Part shown: positions 31,700-44,230 of the stretch, one piece after another
How positions within the stretch are numbered: position 1 is the first letter of the stretch
Layout of the letters: each line of letters begins with the position of its first letter
NCBI GenBank assembly: GCA_008711295.1
Contig: VUYV01000190.1
Coordinates: 251,318-315,317 of the forward strand
DNA: 64,000 nucleotides
Reading direction: 5' to 3'
From: Anarhynchus alexandrinus
Lineage: Eukaryota; Chordata; Aves; Charadriiformes; Charadriidae
Notes under the pieces: generated by a model
Told to the model about the DNA's origin: nothing
Databases searched by the model: none
What the model saw: only the letters and a program-made list of their open reading frames with translations
Translations under genes and position numbers: made by a program

Positions 31700-33470
31700 A
31701 CTGACTACTGAGAGAGTTGACTGATGTCATTGCAAGGCCACTCTCAATGATCTTTGAAGGGTCATGGCAATTATGGGAGGTTTCTGAGGACTGTAAGAAA
31801 GCAAATGTCACTCGTCTTCAAGAAGGGCAAGAAGGAGAATCTGGGGAACTGAAGGCTGGTTGTTCTCACCTCGGTCCCTTGGAAAGGGGTGGAGCAAATA
31901 ATCATGGAAACTATTTCCAAACTTCTGAAAGACAAGAAGGTGACTGGGAGTGATCAGCATGGATTTACAAAAGGGAAATCATGCTTAACCAACTTGATAG
32001 CCTTCTATGATGAGATGACTAGCTTGGCAAATGAGTTGAGAGCAGGGGATGTTGTTTACCTTGACTTTAGTAAGTCTTTTGACACTCTCCCCCATAAGAT
32101 TCTCATAGACAAACTGATGAAGTACAGACTAGACAAGTGGACAGTGAGGTGGACTGAAAATTGCTTGAAATAGCTTAAAGGGTTGTGCTCAGTGGCAGAA
32201 AGTTCAGCTGGAGGAGTGTCACCAGTGATGTACTGTAGGCATTGATAAAGGGTCTAGTACTGTTTAACCTCTTCTTTAATCATAGAATGGTTTATTTTGG
32301 AAGGGTTCTTAAAGATCTTCTAGTTCCAACCGCCCTGTCATAGGCAGGGACAGCTCGCACTAGACCAGGTTGCTCAAAGCCCCATCCAGCCTGGCCTTGA
32401 ACAATTCCAGGAATGGGGCCTCCACAACTTCTCTGGGCAGCCTGTTCCAGTGCCTCACCACCGTCAGAGTGGAAAAAATTCGTCCTGATATCTAATCTGA
32501 ATCTGTCTTCTTCCAGTTTGAAGCCATTACCCCTTGTCCTATCACTACATGCCCTTGTAAAAAGTCCTTTAATGACCTGGATGATTGAACAGAGTGCACC
32601 TGTGCCAAGTTTGCAGATGAGACAAAACTGAGAGGAGTGGTTGATACATGAGGTGGTTGTGCTGCCATTCAGAGGGACCATTTAACTGCCTTAAGAAATG
32701 TGTCAATAGGAATATCATTAAATTCAACAAAGGGAAGGAAGAGTCTTGCACGTGGGGAAGAATAGCTCCATGCACCAGTACAAACTTGCTGGCAAGCAGT
32801 TTTGCACAAAAGGATGTGGGGGGTCCTGGTGGACATGAAGTTGAACTTGAGCCAATAATATGCTCTTACAGCAAATAAGGTCAATCACCTCCTGGGCTGC
32901 ATAAGGAAGAAAGTCCCCAGCAGACCAATGGAGGTGATCCTTCCTCCCTATTCAGCATTGATGAGGCAGCATCTGGAGTGCTGGGTCCATCTCTGGGCTC
33001 CCCCACTACACGAAAAACATGGACATATGGGATAGAGTCCAGTGAAAGGTCATGAAGATGATTAAGGGCTTGGAGAACCTGATACACAAGGAGAGGCTGA
33101 GAGAGCTGGGACTATTCAGCCTGGGTAAGAGAAGGCTCAGCCATATCTTATCAATTTGTGTAAATACCTGATGGAGGGAGTAAAGAAGATGGAACCAGAC
33201 TCTTCTCAGCGGGATCCAGTGAAAGGACAAGATGCAACAGGCACAAATTCAAATACAAGAAATAACATTTAAACATAAGAAAAACCCTTCTACCTCTGAG
33301 GGCAGTCAAACATTGGAACATGTTTCCCAGAGAGACTGTGGAGTGTTCATCCCTGGAGATGTTCAGAACCCCACTGGACAAGGTCTTGAGCTGCTCTAGG
33401 TGCCCCTCCTGCTTTGAGCACAGGAGTTGGACAGGTGATCCCTTCCAACCTCAATGAGCCGATGATTCTA
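31700..33470 (+). mobile_element. CR1 LINE, 3' part with decayed reverse transcriptase
   Basis: The + strand carries fragments of CR1 ORF2 in changing frames. At 31717-31775 it reads IARPLSMIFEGSW. At 31889-32173 it reads QHGFTKGKSCLTNLIAFYDE and VVYLDFSKSFDTLPHKILID, the typical reverse transcriptase block. Near 32608 a FADETKL stretch stands where the catalytic FADDTKL is expected, so one catalytic Asp is changed to Glu. It continues through the C-terminal region and ends at ccttccaacctcaatgagccgatgattcta, the CR1 3' end. The element is 5'-truncated, shifted and stopped, hence inactive. It is split by a younger CR1 at 32281-32566 or so. Confidence 0.9.
32281..32566 (-). mobile_element. Nested CR1 fragment (about 290 bp) inside another CR1
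   Basis: On the minus strand this is a 5'-truncated CR1 ending in CCATTCTATGATT. Its residual ORF2 end reads GLFTRACSDRTRGNGFKLEE and RFRLDIRTNFF, characteristic of avian CR1. It lies in reverse orientation within the + strand CR1. The heptamer CTTTAAT occurs on both sides (32274-32280 and 32567-32573), and removing the insert restores the outer element (tctttaatgacctgg). That makes this the younger insertion, with a short target-site duplication. Confidence 0.9.
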
Positions 33471-35383
33471 AAAAGGCTTTCAGCATTTAAAGAAAACAAA
33501 ACCTCCCTAACCTACTTCCTCCCTCTTCCCCCAGAACCCCAAAAATTAAGAAATGTGTTAAATATTGTGAATACATATTACTGCCTTGCTACATGTGACC
33601 TTCACTGTATTGTGCCACTGCATTGTGTTGCTAATAATGCAGAAAGACAAAGATTTTAATGTGGTTTAAAAATTACTGGTGGGGATAGACTCAACTTATC
33701 CCAAAGGTAGGAGCTGCCACTAGCTTAATTGTTCCACTGCTCAGAAAAATTAATAAAATATTCACAAAATTCTATATTGCTAGATTGCTGATGGTTATTA
33801 GGCATACATGTGCCCTGTTTCATCCACGTCATTTTCTCTGGCAAGCCTTTAAAAATCCATTTACTGAATATTCTCAGGTATAGAAATAGAATACTTGTGG
33901 GAGCAGAATTTCTGTGTCTTAATAAGCAAAGCTTTCCAGGTACAAGTTACAGAAGAATGTAGACTGCTTGACATTATCGGGAGTTATTTACAGCTAAAAA
34001 TGCTAGTCTATTATCCCCAGAGCCAATATTTAGAAGATTCAGGGTTTACTTTAAGATGTGTCATGTTTTGTTTTGGGGTTTTTTTCAAGGTTCTTTGACA
34101 TGGCTTTCAACCAACCTTAACTTTTTTTTTTTCCCCCCTGTGAAATACAGTTCTTATAATAGTAGAATTATTGCTTTATGGCTTTATTTGTTAGAGTTCT
34201 CAGCATCTTAGAAAAGCCTAGTCACATTCGGCACTCTCTTTTTAAGTAGGACACTTAGCCAAGGACAGCAATAAGGACTTTGGTAATCACTTCTCAAGCT
34301 AGAATTGGGGCAGGGGGCATAATTACATCTACTATTAAAGTAAGATTTCAGAGGCACTTGTGTATTTCACAGTTATGAGACACCATTATATTTTTCCTTT
34401 GCCTTCATGGGAAGGGAAACCCTGGTATGAATATTTTTGTAATAGCTTTTTAAAACTTTATTTTGCAGGAATTTGCAAACTGTCCCTTTAGTACACTTTG
34501 GAATTGTTGCTTGCTTTTTAATTGCATTTTGTTTTCTTTTGTCACATCCATGCGAATCCATCTTTTGTGTGAGTCAGAAAGTAGCTTTTTGCATAGTTAG
34601 TTTCATAGGGCCCCAATGATCTGGTGGGAAGAACTTCTAGATGAGGCTTAAGGTAAACAACAAGAACCTAAAGACACAAAGATGCAGAAAGAAATCCCTG
34701 TGGGAATTTTTTAACTGCTTAGGTGTAAGAGTACCTGAAGTAGGGTGAGAAAAGTACTTGCAGTAGCTCAAGGAGCCTCTGGCTGAAGGTCTTCAGAGAT
34801 ATCCTTTGGTTTATGTCCTTTTTGTTTAGTACCTTGTATGATCCAGTCCCTTTTAGGGCATCACTGGACTCAGGGGTAATACCTACTGTGGTATAATAGT
34901 GTGATAATCATGTAGAATGAGGAAAACAGACTGCTGTGCATGCTGTTTATGGGCTAAACAAATTATTTTGGGTCAAGATAATTTATTTACCTATAGGCTT
35001 TTTTCAGTGCTTATTGCAATTGTCTTTCTCTCTTGCCCTTTTATTCCCAATTGCCTTGAATTACTAAAGCTTATGAATAGCTTCTCACAGCGCTTTCATT
35101 TTCTAACTTTTTTTTCCCCTGGGAAGAGCTTTGTCACTGAATATGTGATGATAACATCTTTTTAGGCTAAGAGGTAAAAATACTGTTAAACCAATGGCTT
35201 TAAATATTTTATAACATAAATACAAGAGCATTTATTTTAATCAAAAGCATTAAAAGCGGACTGGCCAGCCCATAAGTGCGTAGAAGCACCTTTACTTTGA
35301 TTCTGTGTGTAATTAAATCTACTTGTCTAGCTGGATGTGCGTGCATATACACACACTCTTTAATACTTTTTTTTTTCCCCCAG

Positions 35384-35467
35384 ACTCGTGAACAACTGCA
35401 AGCTGATCTTCTCAGGTGTCAGGCAAAAATAGAGGACCTGGAGAAAGCTCTAATCGAGAAAGGACAG
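35384..35467 (+). CDS. JAKMIP1: JAKMIP1 internal exon H (28 codons)
   Basis: The acceptor is a long T/C tract ending cag and the donor is gtaaaa. The exon encodes TREQLQADLLRCQAKIEDLE then KALIEKGQ, continuous coiled coil of exactly four heptads. The donor is less than ideal, and reading through it stays open for 36 further codons to 35577, so a retained-intron form would add an unrelated tail. No conservation of that tail is known to me. Confidence 0.93.
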
Positions 35468-38400
35468 GTAAAAGGCTCTCTTAATGTCCTCTACCACATC
35501 ATTTTCTCCGTTGCATGCAGTGGTGCCCTTGCCATCTTCATTGCTTGCTGGTGCGTTAGTGTGGCTGATGCAGCTTAATTGCTACTCCACCAATAGATTA
35601 CTTAAATAAAGGAAAGTCTAATATGTGGTAAGAAAATGTCATTAAAGATTCGTTTTATAACACATAAAAGCAAAATATCGAAATAGGCGCGTGTACATGC
35701 ATTGTAAATTCTGTTCCTGTTGTCATTTGGTGCAGGCTTTTCTCCTATTTTCCATTTTGTTTATATTTGCTCTAAATTCCAATAAAACAAATATAAAATA
35801 TTTGAACTGGAGAATATTTTTGATGTGCAGCATAGAAAAATTCAAAAAACAAATCACTTCCACACACGCTTCAACTAGGGAAATGAACCACTGACTGTGC
35901 CTGGTTACGGGAGGCCACGTGCGGTGTTACTCTCCTGGGCTTAAATTCTCGGAGGACCCAACTGCTTTCAAATTCCCATACCATCAGACAGAGTAAAAAT
36001 TAGGCCTTGTTGGTCCGTGTATCTTGTAAACACTTGACGAAGATGTGGCTACTGAAGCATATTTAATAATGTCTAGGATCTTCAGGAAGGCTGATTAAGA
36101 GTTATGAGTGCATTTAAAAGATGTTCAGTTGCGTAACTGCTGGAACACACTGAGAAAACTGGGGAGATGTTGTTTTATGCTTTATTGTTTGAAATAACAA
36201 TTCTAAGATTGCAGGTAGCATATGGAAATAATAATAAAAAAAGATATAGCTATGGCTAGATACACATTTCAAAAACTAATGATCCTGTAGCATTATAATG
36301 GCAAGTTAATGATATCACTATTTTTATGGTTTATTCTTTGTAAGAAAAAAACCAACTTTCTGTAAGATTCTGCATAAATACAAAGGTTTCGGGACCATAT
36401 TCAAATTAAGGATAAAAATTGTTTATGCTAGCTTCCACACAAGCTGCAATTTGCTTATTAAATTCCATGTAAATAAAATATTACTAAAATTAGAGACTAT
36501 GTGTCAATCTGAAAATGATGGCTCACTGAGCTTTTGGAAGAATAAATGGAGCTGAAGACCTCTCAAGGATCTACCGCTGACATTTTAGTGTGTTAATGAT
36601 AAAGGTGTTGTGGGCAAATTGCTGTGTAATTGAAAACATTAACAAAATTGTTGACTATTACAGTGTCAAACCGAAGTACTGTGTATGTAAATAAGATAAG
36701 CGAGCATGGATATACACTTAAGAAATTACTGCTGTGATTTTGCTTCCAGAGTGTCAAAAAGGTGTGCCTGGAAATTAGAATTTAATTAGTTACTACTATG
36801 AAATTCGTAACCGCATTTTCAACCTTGTATCTCTTAGTAATATTGAGAAAGTCAACAGGGACGTGAGAAGGAGCAATATGATATTGTCTCTAGTGGGCCA
36901 GTTTGTACGCTGAGCATTAGCTTTCCACAGAAGTGGTCAAAGTGTCTTCCTGGGGGCTCTAGCACCTGCTCAGTTCTCCTCACCTGTTAGTATTTCTATT
37001 CAACAAAATAAATGGTTGTGATGACAAACCGACTTCTTTGTGCACAATGTGATTATTTTTTTTTATATTATTACTTTGTTGTTTAGGTGGTCATTGTAGT
37101 GATGATGATTTAATAACACTTGTGAAATATTCATTCAAAGAACCAGTCCCTAAAGTGCTTTTGAAAAGGAATCAAAAGATCCTAGTGTATTATCCCAGGA
37201 ATTTTTAGTCTTACTTTGCAGCTTTAGGAAACAGCAGCAAAAACCTTCACCATTTTCTGAAGTCAAATTCAGAGCAGGAGATTAGAGTCTTATTGTTAAA
37301 AAATGATTTGAAGCTTGACTTACAACAGTTTATGTGTAATTTCAAAGTAAGTGTCAATGGCTCTTGTTAATCTCTCATGAGCTCGATCTGTCAGAATTCC
37401 CCTAGATGTAAAAGAAGACTAATAATCCATTTCTGCAAGGTACTTTGAGGTGCATGCATAAGAAACATTATATTAAAGGAAGAAATTCTTATCAAATATT
37501 AATAGGGGTATATAACAAATCTCAAAATATTGGAGTATGTAGCATGCCAGATGGATTATTTTTTTTTGAATGCTCACCTCTCAGTGACCTGGTGTGTGTA
37601 TAAATACAATCCCACTGAAGTTAAGATTTTTCTCAGAAAGTAGAGTAGAATTAACTTCATCAAGAAAGACACAAAAGCTAATTATCAATAGGGCAAATTA
37701 ATCCATTTGTTTCTACTTGTGTGAACCGAAGTAGTTGAACCCGCAGGTCGGATGTTGAACCTGCCTTTTTACCATATGCATGCGTTGGGATATCCACCCT
37801 ATGTCTGTCAGTGCAACTCTCTGTTCATTCCTTGATCTTAGTAAAACACTAGTTAAATGTTAAACTAGACACTGGATTTTATTTTCAACACTTCTTTCAT
37901 TTGTTTCAATTATTAACAAATATGTCATGCCTTTTTGGTACTTATTTTAGTATATTATTCCTAGTATGATACTTTTAACATCATAACCCTGAAGAGCTTG
38001 TGTACTGCAGGAAAGTTAAAATGCACTTGTGCATTCTTGTATATGAGCGGGGAAAGGATGGTAGAATATATAAATGTAGTGGACAGTAGGTAGAAAAACT
38101 AACTTCAAACTTTTTTTAAAAAATGTAAATACTATATCGTTATGTTTTATATCTTTCTGGTTGACATTTCAAGGTTGGGCTGGCATATCCAGATTTCATT
38201 AATTTCTCGTGCAGCATCAATCTACAAATACCTTGCTGACAAAGAAAGTATCACCCTTAATACTTTAGCAAAGACATTTAGATCTTAAATAAGTTGTCCT
38301 TTTTAGCTAGAAAATAATTCGATCTGCAGTTAGTATGGGATATTGTGTTGAATACTGTTTTGTTAAACTTATTAGAGCAGCATGAGCTAGGTTATGTAAA

Positions 38401-39200
38401 TACTTTTCTCTACAGGGAGAACAGAATTAATTTGGCTGCTATAATCCAATAAATATGAATGTCCAGATATGGCTGGCAGTGAGGTTTTGTAACTTGGGTG
38501 TTTAAAGGGATATTTGATGAGGCCTTTTGAAGCCATGGAGAAACCTATAAGCAAAGATCAACTTTGGAACAAGTGATCAAATGGAAAGATGGTTTTCAAA
38601 TGGAGTACAAAATATCTTATGTCGCTCCCCTTTCTCCATAGTCTTAAATACCTTATCACAAACGCTGTGTATTAGCCTTATTCTCACACTTTTAGCAGAG
38701 GGCAATTAACTGCATACCACTGAAGCTTGTTTTCAGTCATTAGGGGTAATTAAATGTGGAGTTTTTTCCCTTTCTCCATTGGGATTTGCATTATGCCACT
38801 CAGAATGGCATGATTTTGCAAAGGTTCCCAACTCTTTGCAGTGGAAAGAAATAGTTTTGAGTTAAGCTGAGTAAATAAATGTTTTTAAAATGACGTAAAA
38901 TATCATATAACTGCGTTCACCCACAATGACTATATGTAAAGATTTTAAAGTATATGCTTAGCTGGAACATATTACGAAACAAGACACTCAGCTTCAGGAA
39001 AATAACTTTTATTCCTCTGTAGCTTAAAATGCTGTTTATACTTGAAATATTTATGAAATCTTTATTTTTTGATGTGTTACCATTTTTTATACTTGAATGT
39101 ACAATGATGTCTGAAATCTTCTAATTATTGTGGTTATTCATTTTTCTTGTTTAACAATATATATAGCATTTCAATGTTTTAATCCTCTTCTTCCTTATAG
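35468..39200 (+). other. Intron H-I (3.7 kb)
   Basis: AT-rich intron without any recognisable transposon. The block at 36480-36760 is rich in TAAT/ATTA-type motifs and lacks simple repeats, a texture often seen in conserved non-coding elements, though this cannot be judged from one sequence. No RNA gene or exon was found. Confidence 0.8.
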
Positions 39201-39263
39201 GATTCAAAATGGGTAGAAGAAAAGCAGCTCTTAATCAGAACAAATCAGGAGTTGCTAGAGAAG
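39201..39263 (+). CDS. JAKMIP1: JAKMIP1 internal exon I (21 codons)
   Basis: The exon follows ttccttatag and precedes gtaagc. It encodes DSKWVEEKQLLIRTNQELLE and K, exactly three heptads of coiled coil. The GQ|DSKW junction with exon H matches the family pattern as recalled. Confidence 0.93.
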
Positions 39264-40443
39264 GTAAGCGTTCGGAATCTGGGAATATTTTCACAATTGC
39301 TGCTCTTTATCGTAAAAGGAAATGAATGTACAATGTTCGGATAAAGTCTCTGATTAAAGTACCAATATGCTTTTGTACTCTTTGGGAATGGAAGATGCTC
39401 TTTATTGTGGAACTGTATGTTGTATAGCAACCATAGGACCCAAGCTGGCTGATGTTTCTAGTGCCCAACAAAATGCAACCTAAAATATTAAGCATAATGT
39501 GGAATCTTGTATTTTGTCAAACAGTTACATGAAGATTATTATTGTCCTGATCACTAATAAAATTGCCTGCTCCCTTCAGCCTTCCATTTTTTACAGTTTT
39601 TCCCCACATTAAGTAATACTGTTTGATTCAAGACTATTGTATCATTTACTGTCTGAGATACTCAGAGCTGAGCATCCTCATTGTTCTTCACTGATATTGG
39701 TGAGAAAGTTAGCTAGTACTCAAGAAGTCAAACAATTACTTTTGTTAATTAGTAGCTCAATGTTAATATAATAGGAATAAGATAACCAAAGAAAAAGTCA
39801 TGACTAAAAGTAGCTACAGCCGGACTTAATTTATTCAGATACTTACATGGGTATTATAAGCATTATAGTACATTATGCCAGATGTTAAACTTCTATTTAG
39901 TTTCATACAAATAAAAAGATCATGCAGTTAAGCTAGACAGTAGACCAAAGCTACTGGTTGGCATAATGAATAGTCAATTTTTACTTTCTTTTTCGTCATT
40001 GTTAGCACCCCAAAGCACAAATCTGGAAAATTAAAAAGTAGGCATTAAAACCTCTCCATTAATGTCTTTCACATGCTGTAAAGAGTAGATGTTTAGTTAT
40101 GCAAAGACAAAGAGAACAGTCTACCCAAATGTTAATGTAATCCAGTTTCATTCACTTGATTTTTAAAAGAAAGCTTGTATTGCCCTGCTTATTTAGATAC
40201 AATATTCATATCACTTGTCACTACTTCCAGATTATTATTCTAAGAGATCATTGACCATTTTCAGCTGGCAGTTGTCACAAATACTTTCTGATGTGATGTT
40301 CTTGCTTTATCTCCAAAATACCTCCCAACATCTAATGAGAAACTGAAATAATTAACGGTTTTGTCTAAACCCCTGGCCCGTGACTCTGTACAGCATCTTT
40401 TCCGTTGCTTACAGGATATTGTGATGTTGTGTTTGTCTCGTAG
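39264..40443 (+). other. Intron I-J (1.2 kb)
   Basis: GT-AG intron. The acceptor is gtctcgtag with a modest pyrimidine tract. No repeat or gene is recognised. Confidence 0.85.
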
Positions 40444-40617
<174 letters not shown>

Positions 40618-40850
40618 AGATTACTGATGTCTGGTGCATGTTTAAGGGAAATGACTTAGGTATCTATTTTTTAAATGTTGTATCTTGGGATAATGAAATT
40701 GATGCCACTGCCTTAATGTGTTTTGGAGAGAGTGCTCACTAATGTTTATAAAGATGTAATATAGCTAATATATATTGCATATAGTTTGTTTTTCATCTAA
40801 TAAAATATTTTGTTTTGCAATATTTTGCCTTTTTTATTTGTTTCATTTCC
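40618..40850 (+). other. JAKMIP1: Putative 3' UTR and poly(A) region of the short isoform
   Basis: Downstream of the alternative stop the sequence is AU-rich, with AATAAA at 40799-40804 and a T-rich stretch at 40827-40850 that suits cleavage and polyadenylation. Cleavage is expected 10-30 bases after the signal. The signal is canonical but common in AT-rich DNA, so the 3' end is a prediction. Confidence 0.6.
40799..40804 (+). terminator. AATAAA polyadenylation signal for the short isoform
   Basis: Canonical hexamer 182 bases after the alternative stop, followed within 50 bases by T-rich sequence. Confidence 0.6.
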
Positions 40851-41177
40851 ATAACTGCTCCTTTCCTGCATGTAAAATCACTTGGTATGTATACTACAGC
40901 CTTGGTTGGTATTGTTTAAATTAACACACCTTCTCACATCTTGCATGCAGTGATCTGACTAAAGATCTGACACATCCATCACATCAATGTATAATGGCTT
41001 TTAATTACATTGATTTAAGATTGACAACATTCATATGAAGTAAAATGATCTTAAAAGAACACATTTTGATAGCAGCTTTGAAAGAATTTTTCTTACCTGA
41101 AATCCATTTTCTGATGGTATAAAATGATCGTGGACTGGAAATAATTGGCATCAGTCAATGGAAAAAAGGAAAAAAAA

Positions 41178-41178
41178 N
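41178..41178. other. Single ambiguous base in a poly-A run
   Basis: One N occurs inside aaaaaaanaa, probably homopolymer uncertainty. Confidence 0.95.
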
Positions 41179-42514
41179 AACAAACCACAAAACCTTCTGA
41201 GAATGTCAAGGTTAAACTGGTGAAGCACAAATACAACTTTTGAATGTGAAAGTAGTATGTTTCTGATAGCAAACAAATTCTGTACTTTGCATAAATGAAA
41301 TAACAGTGATGTTATTTGTGAATAACAATTTGAACATGTAGCCTGTGATTACAGTAGAAAGCAGTGGTTCTCGTCACCTCGTAAATGGGGCCCATGTCGA
41401 GTTTAGTAACACTAAACTACTCGCGTGTGATCCACAGTTGTCACACAGTTGTATTGCCTTATAACACATTGTTCAGTTTCAAAGATATCCACATTCTTAA
41501 CACCACTTAGAACAAACTCTCCAAGAAACCTGTCATTGTCACTCCTCCATAATTTTCATCCCTCAGCACGTTTCACCAAAATTTTTGGCATGTGTAACTT
41601 CTCTGATAAAGATGAAAACGTCATGTCTTCCTGTTATGTGGACATCCTACTTTTTGTCTCTGACATTTCTTAATCTTTTTTTTAATCCTTTACTTTATCA
41701 ACCATATATTTTGATGTCATAACCCATTATATTCAAAATTATGAATTTAGGTTATTAGAATTTCAGTAGATATTCAGGAAAATAAAAATGTTTTCTAATA
41801 TATATCTTTATATTTTATTAACCAACTGTACAGTAAAATAATATACAATTTCACATTTGAATTGACAGTTATACTGAAAACTGCTTCCTAAAGTGCAAGT
41901 GTTCTTAGAAGTAGTTCAATCCAAAAGAATTTCTTAGGAAAAGAGAAAAAAGTGCTTCAATACGTCCTTCGTGAATGTCTTTTTCACATGGAAGAATCAC
42001 ATGAAATATAGCTCAGTGCGATGTGTCGAGTTTTGTCATGTGCCAAATCTTTAAGGACTTGTTTCGCAGAATAACAATGGAAGTTTTCTTGTGTGATTGC
42101 AAGAAAAGATTTTTTTTCTTTAGTAGGCAAGCATGTAGACACGAATGTGACTGACAATGTGAATGCTTTAGTAAAATCATAGATGATTCTGATAATTAGG
42201 ACAGTATTTTTTTGAGAGCCATTAAATTATTTCAGATGAAAATTAGGCTAGAGTAGAAAACAGTTTGTCTGTCATTTAATGCAAGCAAAATCAGGTGAGT
42301 TAAATGCAGTAAAATAATTTTTTAAAAAAATCTAAAATGGTAACTGAATTTGGACAAGAATTAAGCTTCTGGCTTTGGATTACAACAGCTAGATCATTTA
42401 AGCCCATTTCAAAATTAGGCTGATAATGCAAAAATATATTTAAAATAGAGTCTATGAGGGGTAAAAATGTATGGAGTACAGTATTTTTTCCCTCTACTTT
42501 GTGGTTTCAAATTA

Positions 42515-42579
42515 TCATAGAATGGTTTAGGTTGGAAAAGACCTTGAAGATCATCGAGTTCCAACCCCCCTGCCATAGG
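42515..42579 (-). mobile_element. CR1 LINE, 3' tip only (about 65 bp)
   Basis: The + strand reads tcatagaatggtttaggttg, then gaccttgaagatcatcgagt and tccaacccccctgccatagg. This is the complement of the last bases of an avian CR1. It is a very strongly 5'-truncated copy, close to consensus and so comparatively young. Confidence 0.92.
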
Positions 42580-43632
42580 TTTAAATAGGGCTCAAGCTAG
42601 TTAATGAACCAGAGTTTCGATGCTTTGTTACTTGCTTAAGTGAATGGATGCAGCCTGCCATGTCAGTTAAAGCACCTCGTTTTGTGATTTAGGAAATTGG
42701 GCAGTGCATGGGTCATCATGGGAACTAAAATATTTGCAGTAGCTCCTTTTCATTATACTGTCAGAAGCTGAAGGTCTTGTTGCCGGTGCCTCCTCTTGTA
42801 ATATGGAGAGGATATCTGATTTTCCTCACTCGTGTTGCCATGGCCATAGAGAATTCAGAGTAAGACCCAGTGCCTTGGTTGCCCACAGCCTTCAATCCAG
42901 CCATTTTCACAAGCACGTTAAAATTTATTTTAAGCAAAATTGCTTATTTATTGTTTTACTTCTGAAGAAATAAGAGGTTAGTATTTTGAAGAAACACATG
43001 AAAGTCAAGGAGATAAGCTGGATAAGTTTTAGAAAGACTTTAGTTTTAGATAAATGGGAATTTATGATATCTAGTCTTGGCACAAAGAACATCGTAAGTG
43101 TAGAGTAGTGCTGCCTTTCAACATATTCTGACATCCTGGGTTGTGTAGTTAAAAGGACTGGGGATTTTACATGTTCTAATAGAAAGGATAACTGTAGAAT
43201 AAACAGGGAGCAGACATAGCTTTAATTTTATTGAGAAAATCTTCAGTGATAGTACTATTTCATGATGGAGTTAAATTTTTTGTCGGCAGTTTCTTCTTCC
43301 TAAATTGTTCTTTGTTCCATGAAAGAAAGCAATAGTTAAATAAGGTTATAACCAACATAAACTGTAGAGTTTTTTAGGGCTCCAGTTGGTTATTTGGCCA
43401 GCATGCGAGGATTCCTGCATCTGAGGAGTGTCGGTTAACTTTGCAGAAACTGTGCGTGCATGGAATCAGTTGGAAGTTAACGCCATTTTTGTGCTTAGCT
43501 AAAGCCAATAGTGTATATTTGGAATGTGAATAGGAATCTGCCTTTTTAAAGTACAAGTATGTTTTGTAAAGATAGGAAATAGATATTTACGTATAATCAC
43601 ACTTGTTGTTTTTAAACAAAATCTTTCCTCAG

Positions 43633-43734
43633 GAGAGAGAACGAAGGTCGCCGGCATTTAATCTTCATATAACCACCTTCCCTGAAAACAATGGAAGTGC
43701 ACTTCAACTGTTCTGTCAACAGGAAGGAATAAAG
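43633..43734 (+). CDS. JAKMIP1: JAKMIP1 internal exon K (34 codons)
   Basis: Acceptor cctcag, donor gtatat. The exon encodes ERERRSPAFNLHITTFPENN and GSALQLFCQQEGIK. After the first residues this is not coiled coil: it is a mixed, more hydrophobic segment conserved through the family as recalled. It belongs only to the long isoforms. Confidence 0.94.
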
Positions 43735-44198
43735 GTATATGTAGAACATTAGTAACAGTTGGATGGCCAGGAACTTTTTTGGAATGTCTGACCCAATATC
43801 CAGACAAATGGTTTGCCATCTTGCTGTAGGGAAGGAAATCTGAAAAAATAAATATAGTAAGAAAAGATACTTTTAACTGGGGAAAGGGTTTCATAAGAAT
43901 ATGATTTAGTAATCTGTCAGGAGTTCATCAATGAAAATGAAGGCTGGTCAATCAAAATAGTTTACATTTTGTCTAGGGTACTCCTGTAAAAACTTTGGCC
44001 AGAAGAATGTGGATGTTGATGTGATTCATTGTCAGGCTTGCTACAGTACTTTGTTCCTGATATTAAATGTTTTCATCGAAGGCCAGACATACGATATTCA
44101 CCTATTATTTTACACCCAATTTAGTGAAACACCTGCGTGATTTTTTTTTGTTAAGTCAATATGCTTATTTGCCTAGGTCAGGGCCCTGAAACATGAGG

Positions 44199-44230
44199 TG
44201 CCTGATCCAAAACTCATTCAAATAGGTGAG
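44199..44230 (+). repeat. Possible fragment of an old amniote palindromic repeat
   Basis: tgcctgatccaaaactcatt, then caaataggtgag, resembles one arm of a repeat familiar from reptile and bird genomes with a GCCTGATCCAAAGCCCATTG arm. This is recalled and not verified. Confidence 0.4.

Larger units (their letters stand above)
40618..43632 (+). other. Rest of intron J-K (3 kb)
   Basis: For the long isoform the intron runs 40543-43632, with GT-AG ends and acceptor cctcag. It contains one N at 41178 in an A-rich run and a 65-bp CR1 3' tip at 42515-42579. No other gene is recognised. Confidence 0.8.

Noticed and set aside
31717..33470. Endogenous retrovirus as the source of the reverse transcriptase-like frames
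   Set aside because: The YLDFSKSFDTLPH-type block, the absence of LTRs and the CR1-type 3' end identify a non-LTR LINE.
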